Part shown: piece after piece, positions 22,897 to 34,205 of the stretch
How the letters are laid out: each line of letters begins with the position of its first letter
Position numbering within the stretch: the first letter of the stretch is position 1
DNA from: Incurvaria masculella
Taxonomy: Eukaryota; Arthropoda; Insecta; Lepidoptera; Incurvariidae
DNA: 64,000 bases
Direction: 5' to 3'
Assembly: GCA_946894095.1 (NCBI GenBank)
Contig: OX335642.1
Span: 19,541,021-19,605,020 of the forward strand
Translations under genes and position numbers: made by a program
Notes under the pieces: generated by a model
What the model saw: only the letters and a program-made list of their open reading frames with translations
Databases searched by the model: none
Told to the model about the DNA's origin: nothing

Positions 22897-24294
22897 GATT
22901 TGTTTTATAGGAACGCATATCTAATGCATTTTACTTTTTGTGCCGTTCAAAATATTAGAAAAAGTTATATTTTATGGGATGTTTCCACTATCAGTCGAGG
23001 AATATTCTGTAATTGCACTAAACGATAAATCAATATCAGTTAATCAGATTGAAATATATCTAATCGTCTCAAAAATATATTACAAAACAAGAATGAAAAT
23101 GGAATGGAGGCAATTGCTCTGCTTCAAAACAATAAATAATCTTTGATGGAGAATATATTCCGTTTGAAAACAAATCGGGTGTGAGTATGTTGAGAAAAAT
23201 CGGGCATGTTTTCCGAGCCAAAGAGACTAAGTGTTGATATGGGTTCATGAATGTGCTGTTGTAATACATTTAACAAATTTACATTTACATGTGTATGCAC
23301 AGTCCATATATTGGTAATGCCGTTTCCTCTAGGAATACTTAGAATAGATTATGTTGTTTTCAACAAAGTCACATTAAAAGTATTTTTTCGGTATTTGAGA
23401 ATATATTTCAATATTATGCAAAATTAAGCTATTAACCTATATTACTGGACAAGATAAGTGAGGTTCGATGAGAGAGATAGTTGAAAAGATAATGAATATG
23501 TAATGAAAAGGATTTAGAACCGTATATTATACTGATTTGGACTATTTGGATGGTATGTTTGTCTTTTTTTTTAATAACGAATGTAGAAAATGGTAAAGGA
23601 GATTTACAGAGTCGAACTAGCATTCCCAGACGATATGAAAATCTTACCACCACCAAATATGTAATGTACATCATCGAAGCACCCGTTATCAATATATTAA
23701 GAGATAAAATCCTGTTGAATGAGATACATATGTTTGCTATCATAATTTTCTAACTGTGAAGGTCCTGCCTGCCAGCATTTTTCACACCAGGCTTTTTTGT
23801 TTAATTAAATCTTTGTATGGAAAGTTTTGGCATGCCTCGAAAAATAAATAAATAAACAAATATATTCTTTAATAGGCATAATATTTTGTAATGAACCGTA
23901 GCTTCTATTGATCTAAGAAATAAAAAGGCACAAATATGACGGGAAATGTCACATCAATGTCAGGATGTTCACCCATCTCCGTATTCCTGAAGGATCTTAC
24001 TCCAGGAGGAATTTCTACTTTATAGTATGGACGTGTCTAAGTAAATTTTAATCTTATAAACTTATTTTTATGTATAGTATTATTACTATGTAATATGTAA
24101 GTAATATGTTACTGCGAAAAATGTGTATAATGCTTATGCTTACGTATTAGGAAGGATGGTCGACTCCGGAGCCAAAGTGGAGAGATCGTAGTTATGTTGG
24201 TTATTAAAATGACTATGATTTTTTTTCATGTATGGCCATGAGTGATTAATAACTTTACAATTATGCATGGTATTATTATATTAGAGAGATAAAT
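22897..24294. other. AT-rich stretch, no feature seen
   Basis: A 103-codon minus-strand frame at 23432-23743 is hydrophobic and Ile-rich, as AT-rich DNA tends to give, and has no recognisable motif. Nothing else is supported. Confidence 0.45.
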
Positions 24295-24420
24295 ATTAGA
24301 GGGGCTAGTACCTCAGGCCTTGCGGCTGATTCGAGAAGCCCTGCGTTCAATCCCACCTCGTGCATGTACCATATGGATATTTTCCTACCAGTTTAATGAA
24401 CAGGGCAAAAATTGAAGGCG
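24295..24420 (+). repeat. tRNA-like SINE head, variant
   Basis: GGGGCTAGTACCTCAGG is an A-box-like segment and TGCGTTCAATCCCACC a B-box-like segment 45 nt later. CGTGCATGTACCA then follows, as in the common SINE family. The body diverges after that, so it may be a subfamily or a relic. Confidence 0.4.
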
Positions 24421-25204
24421 CATGCGGTGTGTTGGGCTTGTGATATCATTATTGTTTTGAAATGGATGGCATGCTGACAAGCCCCAAGTCTGTGTTTATA
24501 GCTCGACGTAATTATGACCTGGGGCTGGGGGTTTCCATTACAAACTAAACAGTCACTTGGGTGATTAAATCGGACGTTTAGATGCATTTCGTACCATGTG
24601 AACTAGTCAATTTAATTTCATTTCACAGAATAACACGTCATTTGGCAGTGAGAAAAATGTGCGAAATTAAACTAAAAGTCAGAAAGTCAGTTAATTTACC
24701 ATGGTACCTTCCAAGACAAGATCTATGGTGATTTTACTCTTTAATCTCTGCGCTTTTGATTAGTATTTGGGGGGTGATCGATAACATTACATCTGCTTGC
24801 ATCATATGCCCACCAAGTTAGAGGCCCACCAACATCCTAAGGTAATAAGGGACAAACAATTATTCAGCACCGTTATGGTTTGAAACTAGATAAAACGAAA
24901 AAGCGACACTAAAAAGAGACATACTCTGCATTCGTCTCATTCTCTCGAAGTTTAGTTTTCTGAAGGTTACACTTCTACCGCGTGTGAACTACACACATTT
25001 TGTTCAGCCAAATATTGCTTACTAATTATGAAACAATATTTGACATAAATTGTGTAAAAATGATCATATTTTTTAAATTAATTTAATGCTTGAAATCTAT
25101 CAGTCGTAAGTTGTGATGGATAAAAATATTTAAAAAAAAGGATTTGTTAACAGCAAGAAATCGCGCTTTTCCTCATAAATTCGTACTCAAGTAGAGGAAG
25201 TGGA
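24421..25204. other. no feature seen
   Basis: No gene or clear repeat is visible. Confidence 0.4.
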
Positions 25205-25380
25205 CCTACAGTTTAAATGGATTCCAAACCATGGAACAGCTCGCATTCGGACGATATGAGCTTATAATATGAGATTCACTCGGAAAAGGAAATAAAGTGG
25301 TGCATGAACGGAATTTGAACCCATGATCTCTGGCATTGGAGGCCAATAGCAGCTAGCCGCTAAAGTTCGCAGCTACATAC
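25205..25380 (-). repeat. SINE copy, head end
   Basis: CTACAGTTTAAATGGATTCC, GTGGTGCATGAACGG and the B box (reverse complement of GGAATTTGAACCC, 25310-25322) parallel 1150-1327. The A-box side GCTAGCCGCTAAAG is worn. Confidence 0.6.
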
Positions 25381-25689
25381 GTTAATAGTTCAAAGATCCA
25401 ACAACAAACAAGCCGTGCGTTTGAATTACACAGTCGTACTTATTTCCGCTTCAATAACATAGCGATATCACTTCAGTCATCAGAGAGACATAAAATTTGC
25501 ATAAAGATAACTTAGATGTCCTTGAGTATGACGTTAGCACGCGTCAGACGTCAGACGCCGATACGTAGAGCCCCGGTGCGGTGGAGTGTTGGCTTTGTCC
25601 TTCCTTACCGAAGTTGCCGGATCGATTTGGAACATGATGGGTTAAAATAATATTAGGAGAAAATTGTTTTTTCTTGAATGGAAATGAAT

Positions 25690-26460
25690 GGCTTATATCA
25701 ATGGAGTAAGGAAGGATGGAAGTGGCGACCGAAACTAATACGTATAGTGGCAGCGTAGCCACATTATTAGTAATATGGGAATCTTATGGGAATTCAGTAA
25801 AACATAACACATATAATGACGGTATCCATCCATTTCCTGTAACATAAAATAATTCTTTCATTCCTTCTAAATATACGGTCGTCGGATTTCATCCGTGAAG
25901 GAACACGTGTGGCCGTAAAAGCGTTAGGACATTAACTCTAGCAAATGGAGCACGAAAAGGCGTAAGGATGTGAGCTCTCTATAATTTGCCTTTTCATCGA
26001 GGTGTATCCATGCCTGAGGCGGAGGCGCAATAATAGTTGCTTGCCCGTGAGCTCTATTAGTCCTAAACGAGTTTGATTCTTACGCATACTGGGTCGATCT
26101 TAGCACAAGAGTGAGACAAAATACCTAAAATAGTAATTTTTCTATGGATTTTTTTGGAGAGACCCTTCATCCCTTCCAAGTTGAAGCGAGTGGCAGCGAG
26201 CATGGGAGCAGCTATCAAAACCAATAATCCAAAACATCTAACTATATACGGACGCGCAACAACGAATGTATGTTTCATTTAATATCATCCTTTGACGTTC
26301 TGACGTGTCGTTGGCACTCGAGAATATAAGCGGAAACGTAATTGAACTCACTCATCTGCGCTGCCACCTTTGTATGAAAAAGTGGCTACGCCGCTACTAT
26401 TCAACCGAGTTTCAGTTGCTACTCCCGCTCTTCCCTGCTCGTTGCCTTGTTTCCCGTTTT
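25690..26460. repeat. dispersed 'GCGTAGCCAC' units in opposite orientations
   Basis: GAAGTGGCGACCGAAACTAA then GTGGCAGCGTAGCCAC lies at about 25710-25765. GTGGCAGCGAGCATGGGAGC lies at 26190-26209. In reverse, GTGGCTACGCCGC and CTCGTTGCCTTG lie at about 26381-26447. Related stretches occur at 8748, 34270 and 34600. The opposite orientations suggest the arms of an old inverted-repeat element. Its boundaries are unclear. Confidence 0.35.
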
Positions 26461-27263
26461 TAAACCGTCCTACAGATGCGACCAATGATCCACGCAAGAA
26501 CTTATCTGCGCCTTGTAGAGCATCCTTAGGCCAGGCTTAACCTAACCTAGCCTAAATGATGTTGTTAAATCTAATGGTGGCCAGGAAGAGATTGCCTCAA
26601 AGCAATGTGGTGGTCCATTAGGTGAAACTAACACTTATATAATTATATTAAGTTAACCCTAACAATTCGTTTCATCTAATAAACAGCTTATCCTTATTAT
26701 TATTGAAATTCTGACGATCCCTGTTGAGGACTCCTAACTTTTATCTTAAGCATACAATAGAATTAAAATAAAAAAACTTGCTAGACAATATTTTAAATTA
26801 ATTTCATATTCCGAGAGATTTTACGACACCAACCAACTTTCTCCCTTCACCTTTTACTTCGGCCATTTGCTTTTTGTCAAAAGCTTAGTTCCCTCTATTA
26901 CATGCCTCTACGTATTATGCCAGCGTTATATCAAGTGTTGTAACAGAGGGGGGAACCGGTGAGTGTGTACATAAGGCGATGGCTTTAAAATCGACTCGGC
27001 GCGCAAATTGTTAAAGGGCGGTTGGGTTTGATGGCCGACATCGTTAAGGGGATACGACACACGCTCAGAGAGCCATTACGGGTGAATTTACACTGGCTCG
27101 TGTAATAATGAAGATATCTATCACATCATGGGAGCAGCGGTTCGCTCGCACGAAATTAGCGTGGTCACATTATCTTTGTAGGAGGTAGGTAAAGTTATTG
27201 AAATTTATTGTTTTTAGTTTTTTTTATGTTAAACGTGACTTTTTTTGTCAAAACTGGTATGGG
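26461..27263. other. no feature seen
   Basis: No gene can be supported. The tract CAGGCTTAACCTAACCTAGC at 26533-26552 is only loosely like the telomeric CCTAA motif. Confidence 0.4.
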
Positions 27264-27660
27264 TGGCTGTGTAAGAGAACAAAGGTACTCAGAAAAGCCA
27301 AATACACCTCACGTCGAGGTAATATTCCAGCGTATTTGCGAACTATCGCTGAGCTATCAAGCTTGTTTAAATTACGTCTGAAGACTACCAGGGAAATATA
27401 CCCGACGGCAAAGAGTTCTATATCCAGGCGGTACGGCAGAGGATTGAGTTTGAGGAATGGTTCGTTCTGAAAAGCCTTATGTCAAACAAAAGTGGGTGCT
27501 GCGATTTTCCGATTCTCCGAGTTGCTCTGGATATAATGGTGTACGCCGGCGATGGAGTCTTCATTTGGTAGGTCTAGGGAAAAAATACTCCCCTATTGCT
27601 TCAGAACATGTGGTCGCCCAGCTACCACCCACAGTTTTATATAGCAAATCTAGATAACGC
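27264..27660 (+). repeat. dispersed repeat of unknown class, copy A
   Basis: CTCAGAAAAGCCAAATACAC, GCGAACTATCGCTGAGCTAT and TTTAAATTACGTCTGAAGA match 43540-43640 at roughly three in four positions. One frame reads RTIAELSSLFKLRLKTTREI here and the second copy reads RTIANLWSFFKLRRKRN. A coding ancestor is possible, perhaps a retroelement, but I do not recognise it. Confidence 0.45.
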
Positions 27661-28226
27661 AACCACTTGGCACGGGCAGACCGACATATTTAGCATCAGA
27701 GGGTTTGTCTCTAACACGTGAGCCCAGATTTAGCCATTTACCTTACCGTGACCAAAAATGTCGTGACCTCCCGGAATATAATATAATTTTCCTCAAATTT
27801 GAAAATGTTCGAAATATGATTCCTCCTTAAAATACAGATGGCGGGTAATGCACCGCTCGAATTGGGCCCGCCCCTAAAGGCTGGGAAAATAAAATTGTCC
27901 TAGCGTTTTATTCGGAGTTAGGCCCTTTTTTTCGATATCCCGACCGTAGTTTCATGTAAGTGTAGTTCATGTAAATTGTTGGTGTTTTGCCCCTAAGTAC
28001 ACTCCATCCATGTAATAATATGATTGTGTGGGAAGCCGACCCGGTCGGTAAATGTGCTGTGAAATGCGTTCGCCAAGTCAGCTCCCACCAACGAAAACTC
28101 TCCAATACCTCTGCAAGTCTGTTTGCATTTGCAGTTGGTAGTTTTTCGAAAATTGGAGACAGCGGGTCTAATAGTAGACCCGTTAGATGGCACACATCCT
28201 TTTATTTTTGATCTGCAGGTCTATTG
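27661..28226. other. no feature seen
   Basis: Overlapping frames of 66-95 codons at 27908-28211 occur on both strands with no recognised motif. Confidence 0.35.
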
Positions 28227-28424
28227 CTGGCATTCCATAATCATTAATCAGGAATCCTGAGTCTACTTTTGTAGCGGTTTTCTAAGGGTTTTTGTGACAA
28301 AAATATTCCGGAGCATATTTTTTTTAATTAATTAAGGTTTTCCGTCGAAAAACTCGCTTTGAAAATCGCTATAAAAGCGGTTTTCTAGGCTTAGGATTCC
28401 TGATTACTGATTACTGAATGGCAG
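28227..28424. mobile_element. foldback element, about 198 bp
   Basis: The left arm contains CATTAATCAGGAATCCTGAG and, further in, TAGCGGTTTTCTA. The right arm contains AAGCGGTTTTCTAGG and GGATTCCTGATTACTGATTA, with CTGGCATTCC and GAATGGCAG at the outer edges. The arms are imperfect inverted repeats of about 60 bp. No protein is encoded. Confidence 0.55.
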
Positions 28425-29320
28425 GAATATACCTTCTGAGGATTTAACGCATTTACGGCAGCCACCCACACGGGTGGCGGATCGATATCGACGGAATGGA
28501 AGGAGAGCATGTATTTCGTCCAAACATGCCTTGAAAGTGAGCAATTGCATCCAGTCAATCTTAACGTTCAGTGCAATTTTTTGACTCCTCGCGAAATACA
28601 AAACGGATAGTGGCAGCGCTGCAGCGAAGTCGGCGGCGGTCCAGCGGGCGGTGATATATTCACAAACTGCCGACAAAAACGTTGATCTATGATTTAACGA
28701 CAGCAAGTCGTTAGCGAGCCCCACCTGCGCTTCCGAACGCAAGCGCTGGTCGACTCTCGACGTAGATTCCTAGAGGATCCACATCGTCGTACAGATCATT
28801 TAGTTAGGTATCATTAAATGTAGGAGATGTGCGTTCTAGCGCCTACTAGGGTACCTACTGTCGCCAATTAACTGTCCATGCCACACGCGAAATTAGTCGC
28901 AGACGTATTTTAGGGTTTGTGTCTTTGGGAACTGACTTGGCACACGCATTTCGGGAGTACATTCGCGCGCGGCGATGTTTAGATTATGTGACACAAGACT
29001 TTAGCCATATGTTTTGTGCAGAGTCTACTTCCCTTCACTGTTTATTATATAGCGCTCCCAATCGTGAGACGATTCTAGACTAGACTAGAGGAATACAACC
29101 CCAATAAATCTGTGGTAGGTCTTGCTGCCTTTGCGTGAAGCTTCGGTACTCCTAATGGCGAGTGCCACGTGGACGATTTCTACTCCCTAGTCTTTAGAGA
29201 GGGCATCGGAGCTGTACTGCACGCTCACCGCGGGCTTAACCCTACCAACATACAGTTTTAACATGAATTCCGAACTACGGAATAGCTCGTATTCGTAACA
29301 AATATAATTCATCTAACATA
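28425..29320. other. interval with an unclassified minus-strand frame
   Basis: A 112-codon frame runs from 28742 down to 28404 and its DNA is CpG-richer than the surroundings. The protein is Ala- and Leu-rich and I recognise no family. At about 29250-29300, CATACAGTTTTAACATGAAT is a small minus-strand SINE sliver. Confidence 0.3.
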
Positions 29321-29893
29321 GGTGTGTGTGGCGCCGCCGTAGAGGCGACTGGCCACCACGGCTTATCGTGCCAAAGGAGTGCGGGCAGGTTTTCCCGGCA
29401 CACAGCCCTCAATCAAATTTTGAAGCGCTCCTTGGCATCGGTCAATATCCCCAGTATCCTGGAACCGCCGGGAATCTTTAGGGACGACGGTAAGAGGCCC
29501 GACGGAATGAGTCTCCTGCCGTGGAAGCAAGGCAAGGCCCTCATTTGGGACGCGACCTGCGTGGACACCCTCGCTCCGAGCCACATACAGGGCTCGAGTA
29601 GAGAGGCAGGTTTTGCGGCCGCAAAGGCCGAAAGTCATAAACATCGCAAGTATAGTAATTGCTCGGCGAACTATGAACTTTGGGTCTTTGCGGTTGAGAC
29701 ACTTGGCCCTTGGAGCGAGGACGCAGTCGCGCTTTCTACCGACATCGAAAAACTTTTGATAGAAGCTTCGGGCGACCTTCGAGCAGGAGCGTTCTTTAAG
29801 CAGCGCATAAGCCAGGCGATACAGCGGGGAAACGCTGCCTCCGTTATGGGGACAATGTCATCGGTCCCCATGGAAGAATATTTTAATTTGTGA
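29321..29893 (+). pseudogene. non-LTR-type reverse transcriptase, C-terminal zinc-knuckle and nuclease-like part
   Basis: An uninterrupted frame of 189 codons ends at the stop 29891-29893. It is the C-terminal part of a larger protein. A zinc-knuckle-like GxCG-x8-GHHGLSC sits at residues 2-16; the usual first Cys has become Gly at the truncation edge. Then come SAGRFSRHTALNQILKR, GKRPDG (57-61), WDATCVDTLAPSH (75-87) and the closing SQAIQRGNAASVMGT. The RPD...WD pattern resembles a restriction-like (PD-D/ExK) endonuclease as found after the reverse transcriptase in R2-type elements; that is inference. An AATAAA follows at about 29930. The same family, more damaged, lies on the opposite strand at 30334-32480. 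Confidence 0.65.
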
Positions 29894-30333
29894 TTATGAT
29901 TTTAATTTTTAGTTTCTTAACATTTTATCAAATAAATTTTCATTCTACCTTAAAAATCTAACATAGAAATATGCACCTACGTTTTAAATATTTTAGCTCA
30001 CACATAATATATTGTTCTATAACTTGTAACGTTATATGGTCTATCGTTTCATGAAAAAATTACGAAAATTACGGATCAGTAAATAGGAAACGTGTATTAT
30101 CCATAGAGGTGAGGAAATTACATTAAATATTAATTAAATTCTTCACCTGCATGTTATCAATGGTTTTCCTGGTTAGTTTTTTTTTTCTATATCAGTAATT
30201 GTTTTTATTGTTATAAACACATAACACATGCAAATACACAACAAGAAACAGATACATATGAAAAAAATAAAATAATATGACAATCTACTTAACCCTAACA
30301 AACAGTAATCATAAATAAAAAAGTTCTTCAAAG
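29894..30333. other. AT-rich gap between two tail-to-tail elements
   Basis: This interval holds the presumed 3' untranslated ends of the two converging reverse-transcriptase copies. Nothing else is visible. Confidence 0.4.
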
Positions 30334-32480
30334 TCAGCTGAAGCTGCTACTTATTGCGTTACCCTTTTGGATCTCCCGGCTAATGCAGCGAATAAAAAAA
30401 GATTTTGAGCGTAAGTCACCTGAAGCCTCTGTCAACAGTTTACCTAGACTGTCAGCAAATTTCAAAGCTTCGTTTGACCATGCTCCTAAAGTTTCCACTG
30501 CAAAAGGCAAGAATTCGAATTGCGGTAACAGATAATCATATTTTTTTATCTTATTTGATGCTGCAGTGGCTGCCGCAGAACCAGCTGAGCGCGAGGAGAC
30601 ACCTACGTGACTGGGTGCTAATGTGTCAACGCATGTGGCATCCCACCCAAAGCCTTTCCCCGCTTCCATGAAACGAGAGTCATACCGTCAGGTCGTTTCC
30701 CATCTGACCGTGACAACCCTGGAGGCTCACGCAAGCTGGGTATACCAGCGGAATTCAGACATCTCTTAATGATATCATTTATTGCGGAGTGCCTGGATAT
30801 CCGACCTGCGCTCCGCTGGCATGCCAAGCCGTGGTGTCCGTTGCTGTCGACACTGGCCCCGCAAATACAAATATGGGGCTGACATACTCTAGCGCCAATG
30901 CGGAGAGCGACACAGATCCGTAATATGTTTTTATCTAGTAGTGTGCCGAGGTGTGGTGAGGGGAAGGTCTTTAGCCATGCTCCTGATTCCTCTCGGGATA
31001 CTCCTAATAATCTTGCATTGTTGGCATCTGTAGCTTTAACAATCATATCTAAAAGTCTCTCTTCAATTAAGGGTAAGTCAAATTTTTTCTGTATCTTTGG
31101 ACAGAGTGGTATCTCGCGAGCCTCAGTAAATCTCAGCCTCCAAGCTTCCATTGCCTCTTTCACGTAGTCGATCTCAAAATCACAGCCAAGTGATGGAACA
31201 AGAATTCTACCAATGAGATCGTTACTAGCATGAACAGAGGCTAAGAAAGCCGGAAGAGCCACATCTGTGACGCGTCGGATACCAATCCTCCAAAAGAAAT
31301 CGGAAGTGTTGCTTGCATCCAACTATCATCCTCAAGTTTGATATTAAGCGTTTGTTCCAAGCTAGCTCTGAAAATACTGACAACCTTTGACAAATACTCT
31401 GCTTTACACCAAAGCGGACAACAACGTAAGAAATATGTGAATCTGGGCAAGCAGAAACAGTTTCGAAGTAAAAAAAGTCATACATGAGGGTGCAAGTGTT
31501 GTAAACGCTCAATGAAAAAGTTAAGTTTTGAACATTTAGATGTTATCAGTGAATCAACGGAGTCATCAATAAGTGGCGCACCGAGAAGAAATATATTGTC
31601 TTTTTGTAACGTTTTTATACCTGGTGTAATCAAGTTCAAATCATTCATTATTTCCTGAACTTTGTGATTTGGTACTGTCGGAAAAAACATAACCTCACAT
31701 TTTTCGGGGTTTAATTGGAGTCCTAGTACTTCAAACTTCTGAATAATATTTCGTAGGTCACTGAGGACATCTTTTGTGCTCCCCGCGAGAACTCCATCAT
31801 CCAGATACCATATGTTTAATTTAGAAATGAGGCTTACTATGATCGGGTGTAAGGCTAGACTAAAAATTGCTGGACCAAGGGGATCCCCATGCTGACAGCC
31901 AACAGCAGAGTTCAAAATATTTGATTGATGGGACTGAACTGCATAACATTGATGCAGATATGGGCACAATTTTGGAATATTTTCTTTTACAGCCGTTAAC
32001 AGAGAGTCCCGTTCAATAGAATTGAACGCGTTTTTAATATCTATTTTAACTAATATATCAGCCGAACTGGATTTTTTTATATAAGTACGAACAGCGTGAA
32101 CTGCAGCCTCTGCACCTCCTTTGGTAGCGCAACCCAGTTGTACTGGTTGGAATATGTCACCAATGGTTTTCTGAATGCTATGGCATGCTACCTTTGATGC
32201 GAGGCGGCGCAGAGTAGGTACTTCCTACCGCAATTGGACGAATGCCCCCATCTTTCTTAGTAAATGCACAAAGGGATGCACCGTACAAAATTGGTGTAAA
32301 TTCTTCAACTACTTTTCCCGAAAGCATCAAGTTTGTTATTCGTGTTATTGCGTCCAGCAGCTTACTACCAGTTTCACCGTTCGATTTAGTGACTAGATCT
32401 TTAAGATGCTGCGGAGATAGTCCATCCATTCCTGCAGCCGAACCGGTCGGAAATGATTGAATTGCTTCCACGATTGACTA
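30334..32480 (-). pseudogene. non-LTR-type reverse transcriptase with C-terminal zinc knuckle, frameshifted
   Basis: Read on the minus strand, the pieces follow the order of one protein. SLCAFTKKDGGIRPIAVGST (about 32270) is followed by a frameshift near 32210. KIDIKNAFNSIERDSLL is reverse-transcriptase motif A. QHGDPLGPAIFSLALHP (31890) is motif B. WYLDDGVLAGS is motif C; its catalytic YLDD is at 31796-31807. Shifts then lie near 31480 and 31285, followed by GIRRVTDVALPAFLASV, the zinc knuckle CICGASVDSNGHHGLAC, and GKRPDG. Another shift near 30655 precedes WDATCVDTLAPSH and the end EIQKGNA. The 5' part is missing: at 32483 an unrelated repeat begins. At least four frame breaks make it inactive. 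No N-terminal domain or nuclease other than the C-terminal one is visible. Confidence 0.75.
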
Positions 32481-32482
32481 TT

Positions 32483-32812
32483 TTTTAACCGACTTCAAAA
32501 AAGGAGGAGGTTATCAATTCGTCTGTATGTTTTTTTTTTTATGTTTGTTACCTCATAACTTTTGCCTGGGTGAACCGATTTTGATGATTATTTTTTTAAA
32601 TGATAGCTAGTGCTTCCCAAGTGGTCCTATTTTAATTTGGTTAAGTTCTGATAATGATATCCATGAGAAAATCATAAAAATCTTAAATTTGTATTAAGAT
32701 GTGCGCGACAAATCGACCGCCAACCGATTTCAGTGATTCTTTTTTTATTGGAAAGGACGTGTACAAATTAGTGAATTTACTTCAGATTCACTAAAAATAA
32801 ACAAATAAAAAA
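32483..32812 (+). repeat. AACCGACTTC repeat, copy 1
   Basis: TTTTTTAACCGACTTCAAAA and GGAGGAGGTTATCAATTCG start it. GTGCGCGACAAAT and CTTCAGATTCACTAAAAAT follow near the end. A second copy at 55402-55740 keeps the same order. From memory this is one of the commonest repeats in lepidopteran genomes; its class is uncertain to me. Confidence 0.7.
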
Positions 32813-33130
32813 ACAAATTTAACAAAAAAAATAACCGACTTCAAAGGAAAAGCACTAAAAAGTAAAAAATAATTTTCATTTTTGTAGTTACGATTTCTGT
32901 AATTTTTTGAGTCGGTGTCAGCCAAGGTTCGGTTAGGTTAGGTTAGGTTAGGTTAGGTTAAGTTAGGTTAGGTTAGGTTAGGTTAGGTTAGGTTCTCTTG
33001 ATTGGCGCAGCGCGTGCCCGGCTGACGCCGACTCAAAAAATAACAGAAATCGTAACTACAAAAATGAAAATTATTTTTTACTTTTTAGTGCTTTTCCTTT
33101 GAAGTCGGTTATTTTTTTTGTTAAATTTGT
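32813..33130. mobile_element. foldback element enclosing a telomeric-type array
   Basis: Two 111-bp arms at 32813-32923 and 33020-33130 are near-perfect inverted repeats. The outer parts contain AACCGACTTCAAAGGAAAAG and the inner ends read GAGTCGGTGTCAGCC and GGCTGACGCCGACTC. Between them lie a (TTAGG)n tract and then CTCTTGATTGGCGCAGCGCG. No protein is encoded. The AACCGACTTC motif is shared with the neighbouring repeat, which suggests a family link. Confidence 0.8.
32931..32994 (+). repeat. (TTAGG)n array, about 13 units
   Basis: Sixty-four bases are made of GGTTA units with a single change (G to A at 32961). TTAGG is the usual insect telomere repeat. Its position inside inverted arms and not at a chromosome end marks it as interstitial. 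Confidence 0.95.
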
Positions 33131-33895
33131 TCACCGTTAGTTATTCTGTCGATTCCTGTGGTGTATCCGGTAAATCAAGTGGACGTGAGGGATGTTTCTT
33201 CCGTAGTGTATCCAGCGTATTTTCATTTAGTTCGGCAAACTTGTCGGTTGATGCTAAAATCCTGACGGCACCTCCTGGTTAGTTGTTATATGAAAGCACG
33301 GCATGCAATTCACACCTGTCAAGATAGCAGCATTCACTGTTCGATCTCTATGCTGTTTCTTTCCCACCCCTCCCAGTTACCCGCTTTCTCCGCCCGGACC
33401 TATTCTGTGCTTCGCTAGCGCTAAAGACGCGTGCACACGGACCGAAATTTGGGAGAAGTGCTGTTTTCTGGATTTGTCGGTCCTAAGGTAATGATGTTAT
33501 GCTTGTTTGTAACCGTTCACATAAAGGGAAGGTCCTGCAATGGTACCTTTTCCTTTATTGTCAGATTTAATGTCAATATTTAACTGGGTCAAAAATACTT
33601 ATAATTTTCCGTTGCCGCATCGAATATATTGCAATGGTATCAATCCTGGAGGGCTTAGCTCTAGCACCATGTAAGGGAGGTAAATTCTGTAGATTTTAAG
33701 ATTTCTGAAATGTCTAAAGAAGAGTGCTCAGAGGAGATTTTCTAAGCGGTTTAGCCGTAGGAAAAAGTGTATACGTGCTAATCGTGAATACTTTGAAAAT
33801 ATCGATACACGAAACAAATAAAATATCAATGAAATTTTGCATTTGAATTCGAATTTTGAATTTGAATTTGAATTTTGATTTTGAACGCCCCGTAC
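33131..33895. other. interval with small repeat traces
   Basis: A minus-strand SINE trace lies at about 33525-33670 (GGGAAGGTCCTGCAATGGTA, CCGTTGCCGCATCGAAT). A 62-codon frame at 33303-33491 has no motif. No gene is supported. Confidence 0.4.
33836..33886 (+). repeat. hexamer-like microsatellite (TTTGAA)n
   Basis: Imperfect TTTGAA / TTTTGAA units run across about 50 bp just before a SINE copy. Confidence 0.7.
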
Positions 33896-34205
33896 CTCGG
33901 GGACGTGTGGACTTGCCTTCCATGCTAGGGATTATGGGGTCATGAACCTCTTTCTTTCTCTTTCTAATTTTGATAAGAGCGTTTCATTCCCTTGGCTGGC
34001 AATCTATTTAAATTTGTTGGTCCCCTTCCCCTACTAGGTGGTAGGGTTAATCTCGCCTTGGTTGGTACCATCGCATTGGACGATGGTTGTAACGGTAATG
34101 AAAAATGAATCGTTTTCTCCATTCAGTTCAATGTAGCCGTGCTTATAAAGAGAAGGTCCTGGCGTGGCACCTAATTACTTCGGGAATGCGATGTGTTGAG
34201 CGGTG
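33896..34205 (+). repeat. SINE copy, nearly full length
   Basis: GTGTGGACTTGCCTTCCATG begins it. ACTAGGTGGTAGGGTTAATC, GGTTGGTACCATCGCATTGG, TTCAGTTCAATGTAGCCGTG, AGAGAAGGTCCTGGCGTGGC and GGGAATGCGATGTGTTGAG follow in order. The B box is lost (GGGGTCATGAACCTC). Confidence 0.7.

Noticed and set aside
26533..26555. CCTAACCTAGCCTAA as a second telomere-type array
   Set aside because: It has only two or three irregular units, well within chance for AT-rich DNA.
29363..29871. Minus-strand frames opposite the 189-codon plus-strand frame
   Set aside because: They are antisense shadows. The plus strand holds the family motifs.
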